Below are positions 17,652-29,909 of a DNA stretch of 64,000 nt, piece after piece. Positions within the stretch are counted from its first letter, which is position 1; each line of letters opens with the position of its first letter. A program made the position numbers and the translations under genes. The DNA is taken from NCBI RefSeq assembly GCF_014203955.1, contig NZ_JACHKA010000001.1:2697001-2761000 (forward strand), given 5' to 3'. The DNA is from Sphingobium lignivorans. Its GTDB lineage: Bacteria > Pseudomonadota > Alphaproteobacteria > Sphingomonadales > Sphingomonadaceae. The notes beneath the pieces are model-generated. The model was not told the origin of the DNA. It did not search any database and worked only from the letters and a program-made list of their open reading frames with translations.

Positions 17652-18149
17652 TCAGATCTGCTCGACGATGAATGTGTTCCTGGGCGGCGTGATCAGCAGT
17701 TCCTCATTGGAAACGGTCCGATCCAGCCAGTGCATGACCTGTCGCGGAAAGAGGATCGCGCCGTGCCGATCCTGGAAAGGCGCGACCTCGACATTGGCCG
17801 CAACCGTCACGATCCGGAAAAATGGGAGATCGGAGTCCGTCCCCAAGGGCGGCTCCCAGACCCCGGCCAGATAGAAATGCTGGCCACTGTCGAGCATCAC
17901 CCGGTAGCGCTTCTTGCCGACCTTCATGTGGAATTCGGACGCCGGCATCAGGCAACGGTGGCTGGGCAATGTCTGCCCTTCAGATCGCACAAAGCGATAG
18001 CTCACCCCATCGCTGAACCGGGGATTGGACCCCCAGCGCGCTTCGATCATCTCAAGCTCCTCGACATCTTCGGGATTGCGCCGGATGATCGGCCGCGTCG
18101 CGCCCATGGGAGCGTCGGAGTCGAAGGGTGTTGCCGCCACGCCCATCAT
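17652..18149 (-). CDS. SRAP-related protein lacking the catalytic N-terminal Cys
   Basis: A 165-residue protein clearly related to SOS-response-associated peptidases (YedK/HMCES): RWGSNPRF, RCLMPASEF (active-site Glu), FYLAGVWEP, RIVTVAANVEVAPFQDRHGAIL (active-site His). Canonical SRAP proteins start Met-Cys and use Cys2 to crosslink abasic sites; no frame here supplies one. A longer frame to 18194 would run over the LexA box and meet the divergent gene in a shared CATG, so an ATG just inside the box was chosen. It could modulate the neighbouring SRAP or bind DNA non-covalently. Confidence 0.65.
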   Translation of the reverse strand: MMGVAATPFDSDAPMGATRPIIRRNPEDVEELEMIEARWGSNPRFSDGVSYRFVRSEGQTLPSHRCLMPASEFHMKVGKKRYRVMLDSGQHFYLAGVWEPPLGTDSDLPFFRIVTVAANVEVAPFQDRHGAILFPRQVMHWLDRTVSNEELLITPPRNTFIVEQI

Positions 18150-18151
18150 TG

Positions 18152-18166
18152 GAACATACAGGGAAC
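18152..18166 (+). promoter_or_regulatory. LexA box between the two SRAP genes
   Basis: GAAC, seven bases (ATACAGG), GAAC. This perfect alphaproteobacterial LexA operator lies 27 bases before the Cys2-bearing SRAP gene and immediately upstream of the divergent SRAP-like gene, so it could control both. Confidence 0.75.
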
Positions 18167-18192
18167 GATGACGATCGACAAGGGCCCGGACC

Positions 18193-18840
18193 ATGTGCAA
18201 TGATTACCGCCTCCTTCTCGACATCGCCACGATCGCCGATGACTTTGAAGGGCTGAAAATCAGGATCAGGATGCCGGAAGGCGCGCCGAACGTGCAGGCG
18301 CGTCAGGACATCAGGATGACCGACATGGCGCCAATCGTGCGTACGCCTGCCGACGGGCAGCACCGCGTCGGCGAGCTTGTGAGCAGACGTTGGGGCTGGC
18401 CAGGTAAGTCGGGGCCGGTCTATAATTTCCGGACTGAGGGCTTTGGCGGCAGACCGCCCGATCTCAGCGTCCAGCGCTGCCTCATCCTCGCCGACGGCTT
18501 CTACGAATTTACCGATCCCGAAGTCCCACGTCCGAAGGACAAGCGCCTCGACAAATGGCTGTTCACGATGAAGGACCATGACTGGTTCTGTATCGCCGGG
18601 ATCTGGCGGGATAGTCCGGTCGGCCAGTGCTTCTCGATGCTGACGATGGACGCAGGCGAGGAGATTGCGCCCTATCATAATCGGCAGATCATTCCCCTGA
18701 CGCGCGACCAGTGGGCGGACTGGCTCAATTCCCAAGTGCCTGCGCAGGAAATCCTGCGGTCTCTTCCGGCGGGAAGCCTGGTGGTCAAGCGCCTCTACCC
18801 GCCGCCCGGCCGGCTCGCCCAGGCGACGCTCTCGCTCTGA
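18193..18840 (+). CDS. SOS-response-associated peptidase (SRAP/YedK family)
   Basis: The 215-residue protein starts MCNDYR, giving the catalytic Cys2 that SRAP proteins use to form a thiazolidine crosslink with abasic sites in single-stranded DNA. The other conserved blocks are RRWGWPG, YNFRTEG, RCLILADGFYEF (Glu) and IAPYHNRQIIPL (His). It protects abasic sites from error-prone processing. It is divergent from a Cys-less relative, with a LexA box between them, and stands 68 bases upstream of imuA. Its length is normal for the family. Confidence 0.9.
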   Translation: MCNDYRLLLDIATIADDFEGLKIRIRMPEGAPNVQARQDIRMTDMAPIVRTPADGQHRVGELVSRRWGWPGKSGPVYNFRTEGFGGRPPDLSVQRCLILADGFYEFTDPEVPRPKDKRLDKWLFTMKDHDWFCIAGIWRDSPVGQCFSMLTMDAGEEIAPYHNRQIIPLTRDQWADWLNSQVPAQEILRSLPAGSLVVKRLYPPPGRLAQATLSL

Positions 18841-18873
18841 CGCAGCCGTCTTGACGGAACCTTCATACAGGTA

Positions 18874-18888
18874 GAACATAATGGGAAC
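18874..18888 (+). promoter_or_regulatory. LexA box of the imuA-imuB-dnaE2 operon
   Basis: GAAC-ATAATGG-GAAC, 20 bases before the imuA start codon. A further GAAC lies 18 bases upstream (18858-18861). The cassette is LexA-regulated in other bacteria, so this fits. Confidence 0.85.
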
Positions 18889-18908
18889 ATCTGAGTCGAT
18901 GTCTCACT

Positions 18909-19688
18909 ATGACAGAACCGAACCATTCCCCCGATCGCCTCCGGGCCGATCAGCTGTCGGCGCTTCGCGCCGAGCTCATGCACGCGCAAAGCGTGCGCGG
19001 CCCCGTGCTGCCATTTGGCGTGCCTGCGCTCGATGATCGGCTCGTCGATCATGGCCTGTCGGGCGCTGGCCTGCATGAAATGGCGCCCCGGTCCGCCGAG
19101 CTGACCGACGATGCAGCGACCAGCCTGTTCATCGCCGGGATTGCCGCGCGCTTCGCGGCGAAGCCTGGAGCCAATGTGCTCTGGGCCCTCTCGACGTTTG
19201 ATCTCTATGCGCCTGCGCTCGAACATGTCGGCCTCGGTCCGGATAAGCTTCTCTATGCCCAGGGACGCCGGGACAGCGAGGTTCTTGCGCTTGCCGAGGA
19301 TGGTCTGCGGGACGGATCGCTGGCCTGCGTCGTCGCGGAGGTGAAGGTCGCCGACCAGGTGGCGACCCGCCGTCTGCAACTGGCTGCATCCGACGGCGGC
19401 ACGCCGATCCTGCTCTATCGCCGTCACCGCGCGCGCGATCGGTGCCCGCTGGCGCAGCCATCATCTGCAATGACCCGCTGGCTGATCGGCTCTGCCCCCT
19501 CCGCCCCCCTGCCCCATGCCGGTGTCGGCCGTGCGCGCTGGTCGGTCGAGCTGGTTCGCCAGCGTGGCGGCAATCCCTTCCAGCTTGAGATCGAGGCCTG
19601 CGATGACCAGGGTCGCCTCGCTCTTCCTGCCGCAGCTCCCCATCGAGCGCCTGCGCAGGATGGAGCGGCCATCAGCGCTGCTGCCTGA
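18909..19688 (+). CDS. imuA: ImuA, RecA-like accessory factor of mutasome
   Basis: The 259-residue protein has the ImuA pattern: LPFGVPALDDRL, GAGLHEMAP, a degenerate RecA-like core (NVLWALSTFDLYAPALEHVGLGPDKLLYA) and VVAEVKVAD..ATRRLQLAA. ImuA/ImuB/DnaE2 form the damage-inducible translesion mutasome of bacteria lacking Pol V. The first gene of the operon follows a LexA box by 20 bases. Its 3' end overlaps imuB by 86 bases in another frame, which is long but supported by the ImuB N-terminus. Confidence 0.92.
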   Translation: MTEPNHSPDRLRADQLSALRAELMHAQSVRGPVLPFGVPALDDRLVDHGLSGAGLHEMAPRSAELTDDAATSLFIAGIAARFAAKPGANVLWALSTFDLYAPALEHVGLGPDKLLYAQGRRDSEVLALAEDGLRDGSLACVVAEVKVADQVATRRLQLAASDGGTPILLYRRHRARDRCPLAQPSSAMTRWLIGSAPSAPLPHAGVGRARWSVELVRQRGGNPFQLEIEACDDQGRLALPAAAPHRAPAQDGAAISAAA

Positions 19689-21419
19689 GCCGTTTCCGCA
19701 GTCCGCCCAGACGCCCCTGCCGCCCATCGATGATGAGCCAGGCGCCTGCTCGGTTCCGCGCGGCGGAGGCTGGAGGCCGGGTGCACGCTGGGCGCGCGAT
19801 GGCGCGCTAAGCCGGCGCCCCTCGCAGGCCGAACCGGATGCCATGCCGGCTCATCAGCGGCCGACCATGCGCGAGATGGGACGCCGCAGCGAAGCCGCGG
19901 ACAATCCATTCAAGGCTATGCGGCCTGACGATGGCAGCCGGGGCGGCGGCCAGGTCCTGCCAACGACGATGACAAATCCATGGGCCAGGCCGCTCATCCT
20001 GATCGAGCGGATCGGGCAAAAGGAAGTGATCAGTGCGGCCTGCCCGATCGCAATCGATCTGGGCCTGCGCCCTGGCATGCCCGCCGCGCAGGCCCGGGCA
20101 CAGGTCACCGATCTGGAAGTACGCGATGCAGAGCCGGATGCCGATCGGGCCGTTCTCGATCGCCTGGCGCTCCATGCGGTCGGGCATTGGACGCCGACCG
20201 CAAGCGTCGCCGGTCCTGACGGCCTTTGGCTCGACCTGACGGGCACGACGCATCTGTTCGGCGGCGAGGCGCGCTTCTGCCAGCGGCTGCTCAATTTTCT
20301 ACGCAGGCTGGGCTTCACGGGCGGGATCGCAATCGCCGGAACGCCCGGCGCGGCCCATGCGCTCGCCCGGTTCAGCGGGCGCGCGACAACGATCCTCCGG
20401 TCCGGCCAGGAAACGCAGGCGCTTGCCGACCTTCCCGTTGCTGCTCTGCGACTGTCTCCGGCCGCCCTGGTCTCGGCGGCGCGCTTTGGTCTGGAGCGTG
20501 TCGGCGATTTCTATCCGATGCCGCGCGGCCCGCTCGCTCGTCGCTTTGGTCTCGAAACGGTCCAGCGTCTGGATCAGGCGCGAGGCCTCTCGCCTGAGCC
20601 GATCGTTCCCGTCGTGCCGTTCGAGGAGCCCTTGGTCGAACGTCAACTGCTCGAACCGATCGGAACAGCCGAAGCCATTACGCAGGTCATCGGCGATCTG
20701 GTCGACGATCTGGTAGCCGTGTTGCAGGTGCGCGGCCTCGGCCTGCGCACGCTGGTATTATCCTGCACGCGGGTCGATAGCGACGAGCAGCGGATCGGCC
20801 TCGGCACAGCACGAGCAACCCGCGATGCCAGGCATCTCAAACGCATGCTCGGTCTGCAGATCGAGCGGATCGAGCCAGGCCTCGGTATCGAGGCGATGCG
20901 GTTGCGCACCCCGCGCGTCGAGGATCTTCAACCCGAAGCGCTAGGGGACCCGCTCGGCGGCGAGACCGCCGCGCCGGACATCGCTCTGCTGGTGGACCAG
21001 CTTTCGGGCCGCGTCGGTGAGGAAGCGCTGTTTCGCGCGAGGGGCATCGAAAGCGACGTTCCGGAGCGCGCGGTCGGTCGCGCGCCGCCCCTGTCGACAC
21101 CAACGGGATGGGCCCCCTGGCGCCGACCGGTCCGCCTTCTGGCGCGGCCGGAGCCCTTGGGCCAGGTCATCGCCTTGCTGCCCGATCATCCGCCACGGCG
21201 TTTCATCTGGCGCCGCCAGCTCTACACGGTCGTTGCTGGCGATGGTCCGGAACGCGTCCATGGCGAGTGGTGGCAGCGGCCCGGGGAGCTCTGGGCCGTG
21301 CGGGACTATTTCGCGGTCGAGACGCAGGGTGGCGCGCGCTTCTGGATCTTCCGGCGCGGCGACGGCGTCGAAGCGCCCACGGGCGATCTCAGCTGGTACA
21401 TGCACGGGGCGTTCGGCTG

Positions 21420-21420
<1 letters not shown>
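19603..21420 (+). CDS. imuB: ImuB, inactive Y-family polymerase scaffold
   Basis: The 605-residue protein begins [18 protein letters not shown], the ImuB opening, and continues through Y-family palm and fingers segments ([49 protein letters not shown]), little finger and a C-terminal region ending SWYMHGAFG. ImuB has lost the catalytic carboxylates and links the beta clamp, ImuA and DnaE2. Residues of about 20-110 are a low-complexity Pro/Arg/Gly insertion between the first strand and the next palm element. The stop overlaps the dnaE2 start (TGATG). Confidence 0.92.
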
Positions 21421-24680
<3,260 letters not shown>

Positions 24681-24826
24681 ACGCGCAATCCTGATTCGCC
24701 AGAGCTGCGTCGCTGCCCATCTGGTCTGACGGCGCATTCCTGGCGAACGGGACAGCAACTGTCAGGCCTTCCGCCCCCGGGGCAAAGCTCTGCTTTATTG
24801 ACGGACACCGATACTCCTGCTTCAGA

Positions 24827-25087
24827 CTAGACCGGCTTTGGCAAGCGCGAGAGATGCTTGTCCAGGGTCATCGGATAATCGCGCAACCGCACGCCGGTCG
24901 CATTGTAAATGGCGTTGGCGATCGCCGCTCCCACACCGCAAATTCCTAATTCTCCGACGCCCTTCGCCTTCATCGGAGTGGACCAGGGGTCGGTGGCATC
25001 AAGGAAGATAACGTCCTGGTGCGGGATATCGGCATGGACACGTACTTCGTACCCAGCGAGGTCATAATTGACGAAGAAGCCTTTAGC
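24827..25087 (-). pseudogene. C-terminal fragment of a molybdenum-binding xanthine/aldehyde dehydrogenase subunit
   Basis: About 85 residues are readable to a proper stop: YAKGFFVNYDLAGYEVRVHADIPHQDV, then STPMKAKGVGELGICGVGAAIANA and a tail ending DKHLSRLPKPV. GVGELG.CGV.AAIANA is the molybdopterin-subunit C-terminal signature of the xanthine dehydrogenase/YagR family. More than 600 N-terminal residues are missing. The fragment joins directly, in the same direction, to a TetR remnant, so this is a deletion scar. Confidence 0.8.
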
Positions 25088-25425
25088 ATATCCGGATCGG
25101 TGTCTGCCGAGGCGGCACGGAACTCAATCGCTTCCGGGGCGTCGCGACAGAGCGGCGCCGGGTCGTGAAGCGCCGCAGATCGGCGCCTCCTCGCACGCAG
25201 GCCGCAGAAAGGCATGGACGAGCATGCGCACCCGGACCCTCGGGGGCTTGCTTCTGTCCCCCAGCATGCCGCGCAGCAGATCGGACGTGCGGCGGCACTC
25301 GTCGCTGTGGCGGCGGCAAAAGATCGACGCCTTGTTGGGGAAATATTGGCAGAGCGACCCGGGGGCCGCGGTGAATGGCTTCGCGCCTTCGGTCGTCAAA
25401 ACCTGAACAGCCGCATGACTTCGCG
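25088..25425 (-). pseudogene. Frameshifted TetR-family regulator remnant
   Basis: Reading leftward, VLTTEGAKPFTA, then PGSLCQYFPNKASIF (the end of a TetR helix-turn-helix), SDECRRTSDLLRGMLGD and VRMLVHAF appear in one frame. ALHDPAPLCRDAPEAIEFRA continues in another. Part of the recognition helix region and the N-terminus are missing and at least one frameshift is present. It runs straight into the dehydrogenase fragment. Confidence 0.65.
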
Positions 25426-25471
25426 CCTGTCACTTACCGTTGGTTAAGCTGCTCCCCCGCATTATAGGGCT

Positions 25472-25951
25472 ATGTCCAGGCTCTCAACGCCCATCATCAT
25501 CGGTACGGCGGCGGTCATCGGACTGGGCGCTGGAGCGCTCTGGTCAAACGTCGAAGGCCGTCAGGCGCAAGCGCAACCTGCAGCAACAATGGTGTCGATC
25601 GCACCACGCGTCTTCAGCCTCTGCCATACCGGTGGCGGCACCAATTGCGTGGTCGATGGCGACACCGTCTGGGTGGATTCTGTCAAAATTCGCATCGCGG
25701 ACATTGACGCGCCTGAAACCCATCCACCGCGTTGCGATCAGGAAGCCGAGCTTGGCCGACGCGCAACGGGACGGCTGCTCCAGCTTGTGAACGCCGGGCC
25801 ATTTGAGATGCGCGCCCTGAATGGCCGCGAGGCGGATCTCTATGGCCGAAAGCTCAGGATCTTCCTGCGGAACGGCCAGTCCCTTGGCGATCAGCTGGTT
25901 CGCGAAGGACTCGCCCGGACCTGGTCCGGGCGCCGGGAACCCTGGTGCTGA
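25472..25951 (+). CDS. Thermonuclease (SNase)-like protein with N-terminal anchor
   Basis: The 159-residue protein has an N-terminal hydrophobic segment (PIIIGTAAVIGLGAGALW) acting as signal or anchor, then an SNase-like fold: CVVDGDTVWVDSVKIRIADIDAPET, RRATGRLLQLVNAG, DLYGRKLRIFLRNGQSLGDQLVREGLAR. Micrococcal-nuclease-like proteins cleave DNA or RNA outside the cytoplasm. The Arg/Glu pair of true SNase is only partly evident, and many bacterial members are uncharacterised. It starts just past the dehydrogenase/TetR scar. A small gene follows by 37 bases. Confidence 0.8.
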   Translation: MSRLSTPIIIGTAAVIGLGAGALWSNVEGRQAQAQPAATMVSIAPRVFSLCHTGGGTNCVVDGDTVWVDSVKIRIADIDAPETHPPRCDQEAELGRRATGRLLQLVNAGPFEMRALNGREADLYGRKLRIFLRNGQSLGDQLVREGLARTWSGRREPWC

Positions 25952-25988
25952 CCATTTGATGGATGTCTGGCCAGGAAGGACCAGTCGT

Positions 25989-26174
25989 GTGATTGCTGCT
26001 TTCGAACTCCGGGCTTGCGCCCATGCGGTGTTGCAGGATCAGGGTCCTAATGCGCTGACCTTCGTGACCAAACGCATCGGCCCGCTGGCCGTTAAAGGCG
26101 ATGTCGAGGGCGTCGAGACACGGAAGCAAATCGCGCACCGGTTGGAGCAGCCCATGGGAACCCCGCTTCGCTGA
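25989..26174 (+). CDS. Small DUF6961-like protein (61 aa)
   Basis: A 61-codon frame from GTG has an excellent Shine-Dalgarno (AGGAAGGA, eight bases upstream). The product is one helical unit: ELRACAHAVLQDQGPNALTFVTKRIGPLAVKGDVEGVETRKQIAHRLEQ. The alternation HG/QG-P-A-..FV..RI..LA..GD..GV resembles a small sphingomonad family (DUF6961) of unknown function. It follows the SNase-like gene and may share its transcript. Confidence 0.55.
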   Translation: MIAAFELRACAHAVLQDQGPNALTFVTKRIGPLAVKGDVEGVETRKQIAHRLEQPMGTPLR

Positions 26175-26342
26175 GCATGAAGCGTCGCCCTGAATCAGGG
26201 CTGCCTGCAATAGCCGGCTGAGTCATCATTCTGTCGCCCATCTTCTCTCCATCGAAGCCGGGGCTCAGCCAGTTGCTCACGGTTGCAGACCGCTTAGGGA
26301 GCATATCACCGTGAGACCATCTTTGCCGGCGCCGCGGCGATG

Positions 26343-27023
26343 TCAGTTGCTCGCGATGCGCAGAGCATCGAGCACCTGAGGCGTGATTGTACCGGTGACG
26401 GTCAAACCATGACTTGTCTGAAATCTGCGCAAGGCAGCTCGCGTGGCAGGGCCGACATCACCATCGATAATGCCTCGATATTCGCCCTGCCCCGTCAACC
26501 CGATCTGCACCCGTCGCACGATCGCCCTGAACCGTTCCGCGCGCGCCTGGATCGCAGCGCCTGGGCCCAGTTGCGGCGGCGTAGCGCGGTCCGGCGCTGC
26601 CGAAGATGGCATCTCCAGCAAAGAGCGCGGCCCCAGGGTTGACGTTGAAAAGGGAGCGGCAGTGTCTTCCGGCGGCGTTGGCGTGGAGCTTGGCGATGGC
26701 TCGCTCGGCCTGGGAGCAGGCGCCTGGTAAAAGGACCCGCCACTGTAGCCCCCCGTGCTCGATCTGTGACTGGTATGGCTTGTGTGGCTATAATGGCCGC
26801 CACTGCCGGAACGATGGCTGCTATGGCTGCGGTGACTGCTGTGACTGCGATGGCTTCTGTGGTCGGCAAAAAACAGCGGATGATCCTGGGTGAAGATCTG
26901 AAACAGCCTCGCACCCTCATCGATCGGCGTTGAGGCGGCCTGGATCAGCTGGGCCTGGATCGTCTGGGGTTTGAAAAACCCGGCGGCCAACAGGCTCGAG
27001 ACGAGAAACTTCTTAGGGATCAT
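26343..27023 (-). CDS. hxsA: HxsA, His-Xaa-Ser repeat protein with peptidoglycan-binding domain
   Basis: The 226-residue protein has an N-terminal signal-like segment (FLVSSLLAAGFF), then His-Xaa-Ser repeats (HRSHSSHRSHSSHRS, HYSHTSHTSHRS) at about residues 55-88. A Pro/Ser linker and a C-terminal PG-binding-type domain follow (RRVQIGLTGQGEYRGIIDGDVGPATRAALRRFQ). In the His-Xaa-Ser system the repeats are the presumed substrate of two radical SAM enzymes; the modification is not known to me. Its ATG overlaps the hxsC stop. This is the last gene of the hxsD-hxsB-hxsC-hxsA operon. Confidence 0.92.
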   Translation of the reverse strand: MIPKKFLVSSLLAAGFFKPQTIQAQLIQAASTPIDEGARLFQIFTQDHPLFFADHRSHRSHSSHRSHSSHRSGSGGHYSHTSHTSHRSSTGGYSGGSFYQAPAPRPSEPSPSSTPTPPEDTAAPFSTSTLGPRSLLEMPSSAAPDRATPPQLGPGAAIQARAERFRAIVRRVQIGLTGQGEYRGIIDGDVGPATRAALRRFQTSHGLTVTGTITPQVLDALRIASN

Positions 27024-28105
27024 AGCGGCGATATCCAGGCATTGGCGTGCTCATCAGGATGCCATTCGAAGAACCCGCAGCACTGGTCCTGCTCCCGGCA
27101 GGTGGCGCAGGCGGGTGCAAATTTGCGCTTCCAGTCGGAAATGGAGGCCGGCGCGAGCGCACGATACTGAGCCGGGACCGTACAGCGGGGAAAATTGAAG
27201 AGATGCACCGCTTTGCCGTGCAGCAGCGCATAGTCCAGAGCAGCAGCAACCGGTTCGAAGCCGACCTTGTGATCCACGAACAGACCGGCCCAGCGATTGC
27301 GGGCAAAGCCGGTTTTCTCCAGCTGCATGATCGACCAGCTCTCGATGAAGCGCAGCCGGCTCGCGACCAGCCGGGCCAGTCGCGGCAGGTGGTCGATATT
27401 GTCCTGGATGAGCACGGTGCGCAGCTCGATCCGCGCGCCGGCCAGAAGCAGCACATGAAAGCTGCGTTGCAACCGATCGAAGGCGCCCGTCTTGCCGACA
27501 ATCTCATCATGGCGCGCCGGTTCGTTCGAATAGAGCGGAATGCCCCAGCTTACGCGCCGGAACACGTCCTGGCGCAGGCGATCGACGTCGGACGCTTCAA
27601 AATGCTGCGCATTGGTGAGAACATGGAATTCGATATCCGGGCGTACCGTTCCAACGCGCTCAATCAGGCCAAACAAGTCGTCCTTGTAAAGAGTCGGTTC
27701 GCCCCCGGTGATGCCAATAACGATATTGGGCCGGGCCAGCAGGCAAGCCTGTTCAAAGAGCGCGAAACGATCAACATGCGTCTTCCTGGGCGGCTGCGAG
27801 CACATGACACAGAGCTGATCGCAGCGTTCAGTCACAAGCAGCGTATTGTGCGAAGACCCATGGCGCAGCAATCGTTCAGCCCGACCAGTATCGGGTTGCA
27901 CGAGCATGACATCGCCTTCGAGCGCGTCAGCACACACACCTTCCAGGGTCAGCAGGCCGTGCAGGCCGCTAAAGCTCGGTCCTTCCTCGTCTTCAACGAC
28001 AAGGACAGCGTCAGCCTCATCGGTCGCCGCTGCCGGATCAACGCGCAGGCGCGCCACATAAGGCATGGTTGCTTCGGACACAGCCGGAACGCTGAGCGGA
28101 ATCAT
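27020..28105 (-). CDS. hxsC: HxsC, His-Xaa-Ser radical SAM maturase
   Basis: The 361-residue radical SAM enzyme has the cluster motif CDQLCVMC (Cys95, Cys99, Cys102), GGEPTLY, and further cysteines at the C-terminus (CATCREQDQCCG) that probably ligate an auxiliary cluster. The N-terminal 85 residues are a family-specific domain. MIPLSVPAV was taken as the start because its ATG overlaps the hxsB stop in ATGA; a longer frame reaches 28150. With HxsB it is expected to modify the His-Xaa-Ser repeats of HxsA, as the fixed gene order suggests. Confidence 0.92.
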   Translation of the reverse strand: MIPLSVPAVSEATMPYVARLRVDPAAATDEADAVLVVEDEEGPSFSGLHGLLTLEGVCADALEGDVMLVQPDTGRAERLLRHGSSHNTLLVTERCDQLCVMCSQPPRKTHVDRFALFEQACLLARPNIVIGITGGEPTLYKDDLFGLIERVGTVRPDIEFHVLTNAQHFEASDVDRLRQDVFRRVSWGIPLYSNEPARHDEIVGKTGAFDRLQRSFHVLLLAGARIELRTVLIQDNIDHLPRLARLVASRLRFIESWSIMQLEKTGFARNRWAGLFVDHKVGFEPVAAALDYALLHGKAVHLFNFPRCTVPAQYRALAPASISDWKRKFAPACATCREQDQCCGFFEWHPDEHANAWISPL

Positions 28106-29502
28106 AGCCTGGTCCCGAAGCTTGCAGGGACGCCTGGCAAACGGAGCCACCGGGCCAGCGAATAGTGAATCGCCGGATCGTCCGAATAGACCATCTCGAA
28201 GATGAGATCGAACATGTGCAGGTGCCGGCGGCAGAACTCGGTCTGGGTCCGCTCGACGTCGATGCGACCATAGCGGGCCAGGTCATCGACCAGATCGCGC
28301 CCGCAAAATGGCTGGTAGGCGCAGCGACGACAGCTCTCGTCGAACTGGTTGGTCGCATGCGCATTGAGCAGTTGCCGCTTCTCGCTGTCCCAACCCGAAA
28401 AGACATCTCCGATCGAGAGGTCAATGATCCCCGAGCGCGTCAACATGCGGCTCTCATCAGTCGGGTAGACGGTCCCGTCATGGTCGATGACTACATAATC
28501 GACACCCATCGGATTGGGATTGCGCAGATCGACATGACGATCATGGCCGGGCTGGAAAATCCGTCGCAGGCAAATGCTGAAATAGGTTTCCTCCAGCACC
28601 ACCTCCCGATCGGCCCAATTGCGTTCGATGATCCGTCGGACGAAACGTTCATGAAACCGTCGCCAGTCATTCGACTGCTCGCGCGCGCCGCTATGTCGTT
28701 TGCGCGCGAAGCCCTGATAGTTGATGGGCCGCAGAAAGATGCTGTGAAGGCCGCGCCTAGCATAGCTGTCGATCAGGGCATCGATCGCAGGGGGGGTCTG
28801 CGGATCGATCGTCGGGAGCGCGGAAACCTTATCGGGACCGAATTCGCTCAGAATGCGCTCGAGATTGTCGAGGAACTGCTGCGTTCCTGCTCCGGTGCGG
28901 TTATGGGCATGTGTGTCGACATCCCCATCGAGCGACGTGCTGATATAGACATCTGGTCGCGCCAGTATGGCGAGAAAATCGTTGTGCAGGTCCTGGAGAT
29001 TGGTGCAGATGACAAACTGCTTATGCTCGAACCGCTCGCAGCGTTCGATCACGGCCGTAATGAGATCAGGACGTAAGCTCGGCTCGCCACCCTGAAACTC
29101 GATTTTGATACGCTGCGTCGGAAGTGTGTCGAGCAAAGTCAGGACGGCATCCAGCGTCTCGCCACTCCAGTCAAACCCTTTACGTTCCAGCCCCACGCGC
29201 GAAACCTGACAATAGCTGCAGCTTAAGTTGCACCGTAAAGTGGGGACCAGAATCAGATAATCGAGTTCTCCCGTCCGGTCCCACCGCGAGGCGCAGCCAT
29301 AGGCGTGCGCATCGAACGCGAAGGCATCATCCTCCGAAAAGAGGTGTCCGTCACAGGCAAGTTCAGCCCGGTCACTCTGCGCGAGGGCATCCCCGATGAC
29401 ACGCTCGACCAGATAATCCGACGCGAGAAAGAAGCGTCCGGTATCATTGACTGCGAGCGTGCCCCGATCAATCGCCCGGAACCTCAGCGGAATGACGCTC
29501 AT
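28102..29502 (-). CDS. hxsB: HxsB, His-Xaa-Ser radical SAM/SPASM maturase
   Basis: The 466-residue protein has the radical SAM motif CNLSCSYC (Cys91, Cys95, Cys98), IEFQGGEPSLRPDLI, and a SPASM-type C-terminal cysteine set (SCRRCAYQPFCG), as in anaerobic sulfatase-maturase-like enzymes. The length matches six-hairpin HxsB proteins. Start and stop overlap hxsD and hxsC by four bases each, so the cassette is tightly coupled. The substrate is presumed to be HxsA. Confidence 0.93.
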   Translation of the reverse strand: MSVIPLRFRAIDRGTLAVNDTGRFFLASDYLVERVIGDALAQSDRAELACDGHLFSEDDAFAFDAHAYGCASRWDRTGELDYLILVPTLRCNLSCSYCQVSRVGLERKGFDWSGETLDAVLTLLDTLPTQRIKIEFQGGEPSLRPDLITAVIERCERFEHKQFVICTNLQDLHNDFLAILARPDVYISTSLDGDVDTHAHNRTGAGTQQFLDNLERILSEFGPDKVSALPTIDPQTPPAIDALIDSYARRGLHSIFLRPINYQGFARKRHSGAREQSNDWRRFHERFVRRIIERNWADREVVLEETYFSICLRRIFQPGHDRHVDLRNPNPMGVDYVVIDHDGTVYPTDESRMLTRSGIIDLSIGDVFSGWDSEKRQLLNAHATNQFDESCRRCAYQPFCGRDLVDDLARYGRIDVERTQTEFCRRHLHMFDLIFEMVYSDDPAIHYSLARWLRLPGVPASFGTRL

Positions 29503-29744
29503 TGCAGCAACCGTTCGATCACGGCCACCCGCGCCGGCTCGCTGCGCCGCACGCTCAACTCATTCACGATCATAACCTGAAGAATCCGGCGCAGAGCATC
29601 GTCCGAGCGCGCATCACTCGACAAAGTCACCAGCTGCTCGTCAATGGACACGGTCACGTCGGGATAGAAACGCACAGCCATATCGGCCAGTGATGTTTTG
29701 AGTTCGCGCATTTGTGGCGCGAGCAGATGTTGAACCACCCCCAT
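29499..29744 (-). CDS. hxsD: HxsD, small His-Xaa-Ser system protein
   Basis: An 81-residue protein with VRFYPDVTVSIDEQLVTLSSDARSDDALRRILQVMIVNELSVR, matching the small HxsD partner of the cassette. The function is unknown; its place before the two maturases suggests a chaperone or recognition role. GGGAGGGGG precedes the ATG. It is the first gene of the operon, 165 bases from a divergent gene. Confidence 0.85.
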   Translation of the reverse strand: MGVVQHLLAPQMRELKTSLADMAVRFYPDVTVSIDEQLVTLSSDARSDDALRRILQVMIVNELSVRRSEPARVAVIERLLQ

Positions 29745-29909
29745 GGCTTACCCCCTCCCTGCCATGTCTAACAGGAAGTCCTGGTCCGCCAAAGACCCTT
29801 TGCATCGTCATTGACTTGAATATCGCAACCGCTGCACATTCATGCCCGGGATCAATATTCCTGGGAGCACAGATTCCCCGGGGATGTTTCGAAAATCAGG
29901 GGAAGTCAT

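Noticed and set aside
26770..26870. Tandem short repeats that could suggest a CRISPR-like array
   Set aside because: They are the codons of the His-Xaa-Ser repeats of HxsA, of about nine bases each, without spacers.
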